64,000 nt of DNA from Luscinia megarhynchos (GCA_034336665.1 CM067592.1:32547942-32611941); one strand, 5' to 3'. Counted from the stretch's first letter, positions 1-13,349 are shown. Program-made: numbers and translations. The notes: generated by a model not told the origin, from the sequence alone.

Positions 1-118
1 AACTGTAAATACTGAGATGAAAGATTCTGTCATGTCCTTCCAATTCTCAGAGAATGTGTCAAGACAGGGAAGGTCTTGATTCCTTTCTGAAGTATACATA
101 CACTCTGGGCAGCAAGCC

Positions 119-659
119 TGTGCTGGTTTGAAGGCAAACCAGCAGAAGGAATTAAATCCACACAAATATGTTGTGAGGGATTCCAAGTAAGAATTAAAAT
201 TCAATAGGAAAAATTTACAATAAAGGCAATAGTACAGAGACACTGGCTAAAACTGACAAAGTCAGAATACATCCAGACACCCTGCTGGTCAGGATGGTGG
301 GCAGCAGTCCCATTGGAGTTATGGATGTGGTCTTGTTGAAGCGGTGATCCTGTAGAAAGGTCTGGTCCTTCTCTGAATGTCCAGTGGTGGTTATTGAGAG
401 CTCTTGTCCTCTGGGAATTTAGTGGTGATATCCTGGTGTCCCAAGCCCCAAATTATATACAGGTAGGAATGTTAGGTACCTCCCCCTGGGGTGGGGCGTC
501 TCACAGTGGGATGATGTAATTCTGTGACTCATTTTCTGGTGTCTTTGATGCCCCTGCTCTAGGCTGAGTCTGCATTGGTGGCTATTGGAAATGACTGACC
601 ATTAACAGCTCATCTGAAGGTGCTAGAGGTGGTGCTAGAATGTATATCTTACCTCGACA
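119..659 (-). mobile_element. Solo ERVL-type LTR in ACER2 intron
   Basis: This 540-bp block reads as an LTR on the minus strand: it starts TGTCGAGG near 659, has a TATA-like GTATATAATT at 451-460 and ends ACCAGCACA at 119. Blocks such as cggtgatcctgtagaaaggt are familiar from passerine ERVL LTRs. The 3' end folds as a perfect 10-bp hairpin (tgctggtttg / caaaccagca, 121-144). No clear target-site duplication remains, so it is old or an end is off by a few bases. The family name was not verified. Confidence 0.7.
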
Positions 660-1622
660 AAACTCTAAGCTAGAAATGGTTAGGTTAATACTTTTAAGTT
701 TTTTGCTTTGCCTGACTAATCCTCTAGTATTACGTCTATCATGTACTCACAGCTGTATTCTTCACTTTCTTCATCCTCATCACACTTAGTATTTGCAGTG
801 CTGCAAGTGTTATTATCTGTCATGACCAATTTGTGATGTATTCATTAAGACATTCATGTCATATCAGAACTTCCTATTTAAGTAACTTGTTGCTTTCCAG
901 CAGAAAGAAAAACTTTAAAGCCAAAGGCAAATGGAATGAACCTAGGTGAAGGTAATGACACTTGTGGCCATGGAATGTACTGTACAAATATATTGAGGCC
1001 CTACTTCAAACACAGAAGGCTATGCTTGGACAACAATTGTTTTAAAAAGCTATGAGCCAGTAGTTAAAGTAGTTAAAAGCAGCATGGTGATCTTCCTTCT
1101 TCCTTCTTCCTGCCTAGCCGAGCCATAGACTGGATGTAGGTTGTTTGAAATGCAAACCTGAAGTTTAAACAACAGGTAACATATATTTAATTGAAAAGTT
1201 GTCAGGCTGTCTACATAGGGCACAATAGTGGTTTCATATTTGCTAAGAATATACCAAATCTTAGTCTTATGAAAAAGTCTGGGAATTTCTCACCTACTGT
1301 TGAATTTGATTAAGGAAATATTCTAACTTAGCATGTAAGTTTCAGTATCTTTGAAGCCTCTGAAGAGACAAAGGAAAGCAAAATGGACTGTATCATAGCT
1401 GTTGAAGTTGGGGCATTAACAATAAGAAAATATCCTGAAAATCTATGTTAAAAGCTTGAAGAATAATGAGACAGAACATTTTTGAGGAAGTACAGTGCTG
1501 TGTGCAGAGGTAGACCTGAATTTTGTTACATTATTAAAATAATGTTGAAATTTCTGGGTTTAGAATTAAAAATTAAAAGTTTTGAATTAAAAGCAGTTTT
1601 TCTGCCCATAAACTCTATTCAG
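660..1622 (+). other. ACER2: ACER2 intron sequence, no gene seen
   Basis: AT-rich intronic DNA between the LTR and the acceptor of the first visible exon. I see no exon-like reading frame with splice sites, no RNA gene and no recognised repeat. Confidence 0.7.
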
Positions 1623-1760
1623 AAGCCGATTTAAAGCTGCTGTGGGTGTCCTGTCAGGAGTTACCACCTGCCTGGCCTTCATTAAGCCTGCCATTAACAA
1701 CATCTCGCTAATGACCCTGGGAGTTCCCTGCACAGCTTTGCTCATTGCTGAGTTGAAGAG
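1623..1760 (+). CDS. ACER2: ACER2 (alkaline ceramidase 2), internal coding exon
   Basis: ACER2 is a seven-pass Golgi enzyme that hydrolyses ceramide to sphingosine and a fatty acid. This is the first of three exons in the window; roughly the first 120 residues of the usual ~275 lie upstream of base 1. The exon is bounded by a polypyrimidine-poor but valid acceptor (ending attcag) and a consensus donor gtaagt at 1761. Its first base completes a split codon (phase-2 intron). The translation reads [18 protein letters not shown], then [20 protein letters not shown] and LIAELKR, closely matching vertebrate ACER2 transmembrane segments. The length is 138 nt, a multiple of three. ACER1 or ACER3 are possible alternatives, but the C-terminus encoded downstream is ACER2-like. 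Identity is by recognition; no alignment was run. Confidence 0.93.
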
Positions 1761-4700
1761 GTAAGTACAGTTCTTCTGTATGCAGGCAGCGTTGCCTTCT
1801 CAGAGCCTTAGGACACTAGATCCGTCTTCAGTGCTTGTGACAGCGGATCAGAAATGCTTCTACCACATGCAAGAGCAAATCTAGTATAAGTTTGCTTGGC
1901 AGTTCACACATTTTTTGGCAAGGATTTCTTGGTAAAATGTCCCTAGGACATTACAGCAGTTCAGATATTTTCTATGTTCTTGCAACATAACTCTTGCTGC
2001 AACCTGATGTAACTGAAATTTGTTTATTTATTGTGAAATTAGGGCCTGGGTTCCACTTTATGGACCGCATTTTTTCTGTAGAGTGTTCATAAGGATGAGC
2101 TGATGGCATGGTTGCAGTGTGGATGCTAGTGGGAATATGGAGCAAGGCCCAAGCACGTGTGGAAGATGTTCCAACTCCTAGAGTTGTTTTGTGAGTGTTT
2201 TATGGCTTTGAATCTGATATGAATAATATGATGGAGTCAGAGTGACAAAGATAAAGTTAATCACTACATTTTGCAGGATAGATGTCAGTCAAGGCCATAG
2301 AAATCATAAAACCAGAATGCAAATAGAGAAAAACCTTAGAGAGCTCTTCTGTTTATAGTGATACCAGCAGCTGTCCAGAGACTTTTTTTTTTATCTCTTC
2401 ACACACTGCAAAAAGGACCAGAGAAGTACTAGCATTTGAAATTTTCCTTTGTCACCTCTTCTCCCATGTCTGAGAAAGATTTTACAGCTTGCACTTGCTC
2501 TTACATATTGCATATGTCCATCAAAATGAGTTAGAACAAAATGTCATTATTCTGATTTCATCTGTTAGAATTGAGATTTTTCTGTTTGCTACATTATCCT
2601 GATCTGCCACTGCTGTACAATGGAAGCCTCCCTAAACAATGTTTTGTAAAGGTGTGCATGAGTCTTTTCTCATTAGACATCCTTCTGTGTATTTCTGTGG
2701 TCAACGCATGGAAACAGCACACAAGTTAGTTGTGGACAAGGTCAGTAGCAAAACAATATTGGTGGTGTCTCATTTTGATGACAGCATGAAGGAACTACTG
2801 ACTGGGCAGAAGGCATCTGGTTGTGGCACTGGGTAATCTTTCAATTCTTTGTCCGTTCATGAGCTCCTGAAAATCTTGAAAGGACAAGTTGTTAGTGTCT
2901 CCTAAGTTTGAGTACTGTTGTTTCAAATCTGGGAATTGGTATGCCTACAGGTATTTGTTTTTTAAAACTCTTCCTGTTGGGTCATTGTCGTGGTTTGGGA
3001 CAATTTCTGGGAGGAAATCCAGCATCAATCATAAAGTGACCCCAGGACAGTCATATGTTACTAAAATGTCTGGCGTTTCCCAGCCTTTTTTTTTTAAGGG
3101 GGAAAATTAAGGACATAGATAGACCTGCTTTTTCAATTGGTGAATGAAAAGGGACCAGAAGTGACATAGGGCCCTCTCTGGTTGTGCATTTGGAATGGTT
3201 TAATACTGCTGATATTTGTGGATGAATTCCTAAGTGTAAAAGGCAAATAAAAAGCTTTTCTTTTTAAGCTATACCGATCCCTTTGAAATTTAAAGGGTTA
3301 CATTCTTGTAAACTGAGATGTAAGGAGTCATCTAATCCCCTTCTGCAGGGGGAAGATTAATCTAAGCATTATTTTAAAGATTTGCTATTTTTCTGTTCTG
3401 TGCTATGATAGCCAGGAGGGGTCTTCACATCCAAGTCTGGCAGGTTGCAGTGGAAAGTTTTCTGTGAAATAGATATTTGGGGAAGAAAGGAAAAGTTGCT
3501 TCTGTTCCAAGTTTTTGATATTTTAGAGCAAAACTGCTTGTTGTTATTCCTATTCTAGGCTGTGTCAATTCTGTACAGAGTTCTGGGGAATCAGAACCAC
3601 TGTGTTTTCAAATGAAAATTTTCTGTATAATGTTTGTCTTTGATAAGGAGATAATACTGTCACAAAAGAGCATTACATTCTTAGATATGGATGTGGTAAG
3701 GTAGAATGTAGGGCTGGGAAGTATTGTGGGTAGGAGGTGATCAAAAGAGCAAAAAGTAGTCAAGTGTCCTTGAAAGACAAATTGTTAAACTTTATTTTAA
3801 TTTCTGTGACAACAAATCCCTTCCTGTGTTTCTTAAAAAAAAAAAAAAGCTCTACTAGAAGGTGGTATCTGTGGGAAGGTGGATATGTATCCTTTGATTT
3901 GCCTAGTCCAAGCCAGAGATTATAATGTCATCAAGTTAGTAGCTATTTAGTGAGTTACCATCAGGCATGTAACTTCCTCCGTGTGCAGATAGATGCTAGA
4001 ATGTTGTTTCTCAGTTGACTTCTGAGCCTTGAGCAGTGAAGGTTTACCCTAGTTTCTGGTCTGACCATTATTTGATTATTCTTCTAGAAATCTGACTGTG
4101 GGAGGAGCCTTGCTTCATTATCAAAGGTTCCTTTATTCCCTTGATTAAAAGGTTAAGCTAGTTAAAACTTTAAAACATTTGTTAGGATAGAAAGGGAGAT
4201 ATCTGTGTAACATTCAATCAATCAATATTGCCCTGGTTTGAAGAAAAGCTGGAATGCTTTTTTGGGGGTTTCAAGACTTTAGAAGATAATGCTGCTGGAA
4301 GTGTGTATTTAAGTATGCCTTAAATAGTGAATAACTGGACCTCGCAAGTGTTTACGGAAATGCTGGTATTTGAATAACTGTTTTTTGTTAAACGGAGGAC
4401 ATTGTGCATTGTACAGATGAAAGGGGAAGTAGAAGAGCAGGATTTATGGGATCCAGTTTCCTTCAGAATAGAGTAGGGTAGGATCAGGGCAGCATAAATT
4501 GTTTTTTAGACCTTCAGCTAACTAGTTCTGTTTTAGTTCTTACCAGTGTCCATGTCTGTTGAGAAATAAAAGAAAGGCCACATGTCCAGGTGGTATTTGC
4601 ATTACATCTCTTCATTGTGGTAAAAGCAGTGACTCTGCAGTCTCCTGCTTCTTCAGCAAGCATGTCCTCACCCCATCTGAAGCACAGTTACTGCAGAAAC

Positions 4701-5626
4701 TGAAGACTCCGTGATGGGTGATGTCAGAAAACCCAGGAGTATTACAGACACCAGCAGACTGTGCTCTTCTCATTGTGATCTTTCTGCTTTAAAGTAGTCC
4801 TTTGCAGAACACGCTGCAACATCTAGTCTTAAGTTTATAAAAGTAATTTGCAGTACGTGATGGTGGTACTGAGCAAACCTGTCATTACAGTTGGTACCAT
4901 TACTATGGCTGATGTTGTACTGGGTAAGTAAGGCTTCAGTTTTCCTTTGCAGACTTGAATTTGTTGAACCATGCAGGTTAATTGCCTTTTCCTCTTGGTA
5001 TTTAGGTAGTCAGGTCCTGATGAAAGGAGATCTTAAGGCTGAGGCCAAACCTCTTACCTTAAATGGGATGCAGTTGCATGTGTTTATCTCCTTCAGGCAT
5101 GTCCAGGAAAGCATTACATTCTTAAAACACACACCCTTTCCTTTGTCAGAACACACAAGTACTCACCTCAGTAGTCTAGTTTTATCCATCAAATAAGGCA
5201 AATTTGATTCATATGTGTATCTGCTTAAGTACATGGTTTAATGCTGTTAGGAGCAGTAGTTCCTCTCACTAAGGAATATAAATGCCTTAGCATTAACATA
5301 AATCTTTATACAGTTACAAATATGAGCAAATTGAGCATTTGCTGCATGGCTGGTTGTTAATGAACTGCATGTGTAGCTAATGTTATACCCCTCCCTAGGT
5401 ATAGGAATAGTTTGGTGTTTGCCCATCATTGGCACACTGATATTTAAGACAACACCCAGAACATAGCTACTGATAAAATGTTTTGTTTTATTACCTTACC
5501 TCTTTGCATCAGAGCCAGACTTACTGTAAGCAAAGTTCATCTGTTAAGTACATTTATGGTGGAGTCGTTTTAATGATATGTGTCTGCCATTGGTTTATAA
5601 CTACTTATTTATGTTTTTCTCCTTAG
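1761..5626 (+). other. ACER2: ACER2 intron, 3.9 kb
   Basis: The intron is bounded by gtaagt and a pyrimidine tract ending ccttag. Short ORFs inside (for example 2639-2836 and 4891-5196) have no recognised homology and no matching splice sites. There are short A runs (3835-3848) but no recognised transposable element. Confidence 0.8.
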
Positions 5627-5764
5627 GTGTGAAAACCTGCGTGTATACAAATTGGGTCTCTTTTCAGGTCTTTGGTGGATGCTAGCACTTTTCTGCTGGA
5701 TCAGTGACAAAGCGTTTTGTGAGATCTGGTCCTCATTTAATTTTCCCTATTTGCACTGTGTGTG
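5627..5764 (+). CDS. ACER2: ACER2, penultimate coding exon carrying the HxxxH zinc-site region
   Basis: The acceptor is a good pyrimidine tract ending ccttag; the donor is gtaagt at 5765. The first G completes an Arg codon begun in the previous exon and the last TG begins a Trp completed in the next, so both introns are phase 2. The product reads [30 protein letters not shown], then [10 protein letters not shown]. With the next exon it forms HCVWH, the HxxxH pair that in the ACER family (ACER3 His217/His221 by recollection of its structure) coordinates the catalytic zinc; both histidines are present, so the enzyme looks catalytically competent. Like the preceding coding exon it is exactly 138 nt. 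The 3.9 kb intron before it has no recognised repeat. Confidence 0.94.
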
Positions 5765-6652
<888 letters not shown>

Positions 6653-9600
6653 AGTTGGAAGCCATGGAATGGGGATGGATTTTCAATTTGCATTCCAGCA
6701 CAGACAATATTTATATAATGATTAATGACTACTGTTGCATTGTCTCTTCTTAAGATAGGCAGCACTTCAAGTGTCATAGGAAAAGGGAAGTGTGTTCATT
6801 CCTCTTTGAAGAAGAGAGAGGAAACAGGAACATGAGGGCACTTGAACACTAAAGTAACAAAATGGCTTCTTTGTTTTTGTGCCGTGTTTTTGATGTAGCA
6901 TAAAAGCTCTTTTCAAATACCAGGGTCAAGGAATGATCTTTTTGTAGTAGGTCACCTTTGGTGCTTGATCCACTTCTTTTGTAACTTTCTTTGTGAAAGA
7001 AAGCAGTCCAAGATGCCTACATGCCATCCTGTGTCCTTCTTAGCTCTGATTTTGCTGTGTTTACAAATGGCCACAAGAGTGTGCTCGAAGCCCATGCTGT
7101 TCCCAGCCTGGTGCGCCACCCAGGCTGTGCATCGCTTTGGATCACAGAATGCATGGTTGCTTCCCCAAGTTCAATAGGAAATGAGTGTTTGCAGCTGGAT
7201 TACTCTGTAAGTGCAATTAGGCTATGTAAACGCAGAGGGAGCTGACAAAAATCCCTAAAACTAGGTAGGAGTTCAAGGATTTTATTGTATTTCCACTGTC
7301 CTGTGAATACTTGTGTACTGCATATTTCTTTCTTGCAGAAGTGTCACAGAAATCCCTCTCTACCTCTTGAGACATGCTTGGTTTTGAATTTGGCTCATAG
7401 AAGTGTGAACATTACCTTCGCTAAGATCTCAGGTCAGCATTGAATGACAGTGTGATTAAACTATAAAAACTCATAGGTGCCTAGCTGCACGTCTAATTTG
7501 AGACCTGACTTCTCACCAGTGCAAAGTGATGTAAAAAATAGTCCAGAGCTCTGCTGGTTATACTTAGGAAAAAAGTAGATAATTGCTTAAAAACCAAGCT
7601 GCAGACCTAGATTTCAGTGAGCAACGAGATGTGATACTGAGTCTTGCATTCTTGCAAAATATTCCAATTTTCTGTTTTTTTCCAGCCCATTTTGTAAAGA
7701 TAAGGAATGTCTAGGTCCATTTAGTTTTAAGATTATTGGTGTTGAGGTTCAAGAATGGCTATAGTTCTTACAAGCAATTAAAACAACGCCTGTTTTAAAA
7801 AATGGTGCAAAGTGCAGCCATGTTTTTCAAGTATGAGCAATTGTAGCTGCTAATAATTGCAGTTTTGGAGAAAAAAGGGTCTACTCACATTCCTCAGAAC
7901 TCTAGAATCAGAACTCTAAGCAGGATAAGGCTTTGAATGTACACTTTTATTATTAAGTATTATTTCCTGTTTTAGTATTAGACCATAAAATATTATTTTA
8001 TTTTTTGCTTACATATCTCATGTTGGTTTTTATCAATGCAAAAATGTACTCTATACAGTATCATCTTTATGAAAGTGGCTTTCAGCAAGAACTTCGAACT
8101 GAATTAATTTTTAAGCATTTGAAAACCTTTAAAACGTTTATATTAAAATCTATGCTTAGAAAGCAAAAAGTAAGGTGTATGCTGATACTCTTGAAGCAAA
8201 CTGTAAGCAGGAGATACGACTTTTTCACGAGACCTTCAAAATAGGTAAGTAGACTACTGTCAGGTGACTACCAAATCTTAAAAGCAGGACAGACATAAAA
8301 TGGAACACTATATATTTATAACACTTGATAGTAGATTTGAAACATCTGGTTTTTTGACACACAGTGATAGAATTTTTGTATGAAATCTGTTTAGAAAAAC
8401 TTATGTAGTGATGTTTGTTAGTCTTTGAAACATCAGCTGTTTTTCCTTTTCCTTCCTCTCCCTCTGATTATGAAATGCTCAGCTTCAAACGCTTCTCAGG
8501 TATTAAAAGTTCTATAATTATTATTAGATTCTTATATAGATAGGATTGCTGGCTGGAACCCAGTTTTCTGATGCCTAACATGGCCCTACTTTGAGTAAGA
8601 CTTTTCAATAGTGTTTGCTAAATTATTATGTTATGGTAAGTAAGTTATTTTCAGTATTGGTTGGGAACCTAATAACTGCAGACATAATGTACTATTCAAA
8701 ACGACTGGAGCCTTTTTACTTAATATTTTGCTTGAAAGCAACCTCTGACTCAAAGGGCTCTATTTAATCTGCTGTCAGTTGCTGTCTTCTACTCTGCAGT
8801 CTGACTGCTCACAAAGAAGTAATTTTGTAATTTAAAATGTCTCAGTAGGGCATTCAGCTATTGAAGAAGTAAATTAATGCAGATAAAAGGCCAAGAATCA
8901 TCTCCTATGTTTTTATTATCTAACCTCTAGCCTTTCTACCCTATGTGGGAGATTTTGTGAACAAAGATCACTATGTGTTGTTCAAAGCTTCACTGTAGAA
9001 CTGATTGGAGTGTTCTTCTGTAGCAGCAGCTCACCACTTAGAGATTTAGCTATTTCACGTTACATTAAATTAGTATTAACTTATATAACTGAAATTAGCT
9101 ACACTTATTTAAAAAATTTAAAAACATTCATTTTTTACAAGATTCACAGTTCTAGAGATTGCATCTACACAATAATATTAGCACCCAAAGAAGTATATGA
9201 TTGGCATATGGAATAGTCTGTGCACTGGATCATACAGATTGATAGAGTATTGATAGAGTATGCACAAAGAGCTGTATTACATTGCAGTATAAAGTGATTT
9301 ATATGCACCTGCGGGTTTTAAAGCCCCAGAATGCTTTCTTTCCCTGCTGGCAGGAAGTGAGTTAGTTCCTAGTCTTTAGGTTCAGTTAGTATTTTAGTCT
9401 ATTTACTGGGATGCAATACTGTGTTGAGCGTATTGTAAATATTGACAAGGGATTTCCATCATTCCTTTAATGTTAAGCTTCAGGTTTTTAAAGAAAGGAT
9501 GGTTAGTTTTTGGTGGTAGCAAACACTCAATTTACAGTCATTAACAACTCATGAAATACTATGTAAGGAGTAGTGTAGAGTTGGGGGTTTCTTCCATCTC

Positions 9601-9680
9601 CATTTAAGTCTGTGTACTAAATGTTTGTGTAAAACATGTAATACTTTACAGCATTAAACTGTATTTGGAGTAAATATTGT
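6653..9680 (+). other. ACER2: Probable ACER2 3'UTR and proximal downstream sequence
   Basis: This AT-rich, repeat-poor stretch directly follows the ACER2 stop. No canonical AATAAA was found here on the + strand; ATTAAA variants occur at about 9064 and 9653, and the latter is followed by a T/G-rich stretch, so an end near 9.67 kb is possible. The small ORFs in it (for example 8005-8244) have no recognisable content. The 3' end is inferred only; transcript reads would fix it. Confidence 0.35.
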
Positions 9681-12140
9681 TTGCTTTTTCATACACCATG
9701 TTTGTGGAGAAGAATGCAGCTGCAAGTGTAATGACTTGAGCCATAAGGATAATTTTTTTCTTACACAGTTTTCAACAATTCTGACTCTGTGAGGAGGAGG
9801 GAGACTGCATTAGATAGAAGACCATTAATTAATGAGATAGCGATTACTTTGTGTATCAAACTGGTTTTTGCAACTAAATAGAACAAATAGAACAAATACT
9901 TGAAAACTGCAAGCCCATGGACAAGAAATGGTTAAAAATGAGTGGCTTGTATTTCCACAAGTAGACAAAACTGGGTCAGAGTGAGTACATCTGCGAGAAC
10001 AAAGTGGGGATGTTCAGTATATGTTATCTAAGACTGCTTCCAACTTCAGGGAGTGAGATTGTGGTTATGTAGTAGCCTTGCACCTGCCCTTCCCATCCTG
10101 CTTCGCTTTTACCATGGTTCCTCTCACTTCATGTAAAAGACCATTTTTGAGACATTCATGGATCCTCATAAGCAATTATAATCAAGCTGGAAATAGCTGT
10201 TGTGTGAAAGTATATCTATAATTCAAGAATGTTACTCACTCAGAATTAATGTCTGTAGCTGCTAAAAATTCAAAAACAGCTGGTGGGTTGGCTCATACTT
10301 TGTTGTGTCACTCAGTCTGCTCTTATCTGGAATTTATGGACATGGTTTCCCATGGAAACAAGAGGAGCATCATCGTACCACTGCATTTCCCTGATGCTTC
10401 AGAGCTTCAGAGCTCTGTGCTTATTTTTCCAAATCTGACAGAGGCAAGAGCCATGGAGGTAATTTTCTACAAATTGTGCAAAAGATGGTCATACAGAAAA
10501 GGCAGGCCTCTGAGACAAACTATTGTTAAAATAATACAGAACTTACCCAGGAAGGAAAAGAAAGCAGTGCTCAAGTTCTGGATTCACTTTCTCTGTGGTT
10601 TGTATCAGCTACAGCATCTGGAGCTCCTTACACATGGAAGGAATTTCATATGCTTCTGTTCCAGAGATAGGGGAATTAATGTAACACACAGAGATCAACA
10701 TTTTGCTCCAAATTTATAAGGCAGAAACTCCCCTGAGAGGTCGGTTGGCAGTGTCTTGTATTGCTATACTCCAGGCTGTCAGTTAAAGCACAGTGCAAGC
10801 TGAGAAAGACTGCGGTTTGAAGAAGGTGACTTCGTGCCACAAATGTAGAAACCATAAAAATTGCTTATAAATTTCCAGCATGTAGTGAGGAGGTGAGTAG
10901 ATATTGGTTAAAAACAGGTTGTGTCTACCTGATTAGTTTTCTTCTACAGCAGAGTATTTATTGTCTCTATGGCTGTAGAAGAAACTGTACTATTAGATGT
11001 TGACTCATAGTCAAGGTTTGAGGGACATTATCGTAAAAGTGCTAGGAAAAAATCTGTGTTTGATAGAAGTTCTGTCTGTGGATTTGTGTAAAATTGTTTG
11101 GATAGCTGTTCCTGAGCTGTCCTAGGTGATCCATTATAAAATCAGAAAAAGGTGTAGAGTGGACCTTGGCAGAAAGTCCTTCCTGGGTCACCTTCAGTTT
11201 AATTGCTCAGCAGTGCTCACATAAAAGTTATTGATAAAGTCTGGGAAGATTTGTGGATACCTTGAGAAAGAAGTCTAAAATCCAAAGGTGGTTGGCCAAA
11301 TTGTAAAAAAACCCAAGAACAAAATTGAGTAAGAATAATATATTAAACCTGTATAGTTTTTCTTGGCAATACTGAATGCAAAATAACTAGGAAAAGAGTT
11401 CTTACTGCAAGAACTGAAGGATTAGTGTGGATCAGGAGCCAAATATAAAACAATAATACATCACTTCATTAAAAAACCCTGTAAGAGAAAACCCCGGAAG
11501 AAATCTTTTCCTTCAGAGTACCAGTGAGGATTACCAGCAGCTGGTAAAAACTGAAGGTGTATATGGAGAAAGAGACTAGCCTTAAAAAAGTGTGAGATAG
11601 ATATGAACATGATGCAAGAATGTAGAAGGAAGTGTGCAAAGATTCAGGGCATTTAGCAGAGGGTAGGTACACAGGAGTAGACTGTGGAGGGTTAGTATCT
11701 CTATCTCTTCATGAAGACAGATATTTAAGGAGCAATTGGAGAAGCTGTAGGATTTGTATAGGACATGGACACTGCTGGTCCTGCTTTGGGAGAGGGATAT
11801 GGAATAGTTGGTGAGTAGTGCTACTAATATGGAGTAGTAGTGTGACAGTCTGAAGACTCAGGCACTGGTTTTTTTTTCCCTCTTATTGCTGTGCACAAGG
11901 TCTAGACAGAATGAATTGTGGGCAGAGGTAAACATGAATACTTGGCCTGACTGCACTGGCAGAGAAATACCACCTGTACATAAGAGCATAATTGTGGGCA
12001 TTACTGGAAAGTAATTGTCATTGAAATTTTTGTAGATTCCTAGGTTAGAAAGAATCCAGGAACACAAAGGTCATGATCATGCTTAAGGAAAATCAGCTGT
12101 GACACTGGCACTTTACAAAGACCACTCTATTTGGAGAGCA
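9681..12140. other. Intergenic, no gene recognised
   Basis: Unique-looking AT-rich DNA. A 156-codon open frame at 10249-10719 (+) shows no recognised domain and no splice or promoter context; I treat it as probably chance. No transposable element with a clear tail was recognised. Confidence 0.5.
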
Positions 12141-12297
12141 CAGAATACACAAAATCACACAGAATACTCTGACTAGAAAGGGACTCAAAAGTATCATTGA
12201 TTCCAGCTCGTAAGTAAATGACCTCTATGAGGATCAAACCCTTGACCATAGTGTTATCAACACTATACTCTAAACAATTGAGCTAATTTTTAAAAAC
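12141..12297 (-). mobile_element. Composite SINE: tRNA-Ile-derived head with CR1-type tail (TguSINE1-like)
   Basis: Read on the minus strand, 12294-12222 resembles a tRNA: a D-arm box TAGCTCAATTGTTTAGAGTA, an anticodon arm TAGTG-TTGATAA-CACTA with a perfect 5-bp stem and anticodon GAU (Ile), and a B-box-like GGTTTGATCC. The T stem is degenerate and no intact acceptor stem is visible, so it is not a functional tRNA gene. After the head, 12210-12141 reads as a CR1 3' tail (gattctgtg-type repeats, tgagtccctttct). A tRNA-Ile head on a CR1 tail is the architecture I recall for the passerine SINE TguSINE1. Confidence 0.75.
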
Positions 12298-12349
12298 CGG
12301 TCCACACAGTGCTGGGACTCACTTTTCTCAGCAAAGGAGGAGAGTCTCT

Positions 12350-12870
12350 GTCCTGGTTTGAAGGACCAACAGTCTCCTTGGGAACTAGTGGGGCAGAGTT
12401 TTAAACTAGATGTGTTGGGGGAAGGGGACAATATCAGTCTTGTCCCTGGTAAGCTGTGGGATGAGGGGCAGAGGTTAGAGGGACAGGGTGCTGGCAAGGG
12501 CCCTCAGAGTCTGAACTGTGCTGGAGCATACTTGCAGTCTTACAGAGATGAGCCAGACACTCTTGAGGTAAGAGGAGACAACAGAGAAACATCAGGGAAA
12601 CATCTCAAAAGGATTAAGGGTGCACCTCTAGGAAGGTGGAACTGATAACAGCCCAGCTGAGGTGTCTTTACACTAAACCTCACAGCATGGGCAATAAGCT
12701 GGAGTTGGAATCCACTGTGATGCTAGAAAGTTATGACCTTGTTGTCATTACTGAAACTCGGTGGGATGGATCCCGTGACTGGAGTGCAGCTGTGGATGGG
12801 TGTAGGCTGTTCAGAAGCTACCGGGCAGAAGGAGCGGCACAGGGATTTCCCTCTGCATCAGTAGGTAGAT
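12350..12870 (+). mobile_element. CR1 LINE fragment, start of ORF2 (endonuclease)
   Basis: The + strand encodes the typical start of CR1 ORF2: AQLRCLYTKPHSMGNKLELE, then ESYDLVVITETRWDGS and DGCRLFRSYR, matching the N-terminus of the CR1 endonuclease including the ITET-W motif. The preceding bases fit the linker between ORF1 and ORF2. The homology is lost after about 12870, so the element is truncated at its 3' side. It is inactive. Confidence 0.8.
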
Positions 12871-13349
12871 GAGTGTGAAGAGTTGTCTGTCAAGATGAGC
12901 CAGGGCCAGGTTCAACTTTGGATCACTTGCATTATTTTGCATCATGTGCAGTGCTGTGGTGCTGGGCCTGGGGAGCCCTTCAGGGGGACCTTTGTGGGCC
13001 ATGACACCCCCTCACGTGAAGCTACCCTTCACGTGAATATCGTGTCGATGTGACTTTCCTGAGGTGGGGGTCCAGCAGATGAGCTAGTCTGCATGGCGGA
13101 GGATGGGTGTTCACTGCCTCTGACCAGAGGTTTTCACATGCACCCACACACACCTGGTGGGGTGTCTGTGCAAACCTGGCAACAGATAAGCCTGGAGCTA
13201 TGGCTTCTACCCCAAAGCTGCTGGGCTTGGTGCTTCCATGGATGTTCTCCCAGCTTTATCCATTACTTCCTAGGCCTGAGATGCTTTGAACACTAGTGTC
13301 ACTTTTCGTATCTTGAATAGCCTTAGGCAGTTTAACTCACAGATCAGGG
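12871..13349. other. Unassigned repeat-like stretch between CR1 and LTR
   Basis: Moderately GC-rich DNA with short ORFs on both strands. It contains a 9-bp inverted repeat with two CACGTG E-boxes (13012-13036). It may be more of the flanking LTR or retroviral internal sequence, but I could not assign it. Confidence 0.4.

Noticed and set aside
12222..12294. Functional tRNA-Ile gene
   Set aside because: The T stem is degenerate, no intact acceptor stem is visible, and the sequence runs directly into a CR1 tail, so it is a SINE head.
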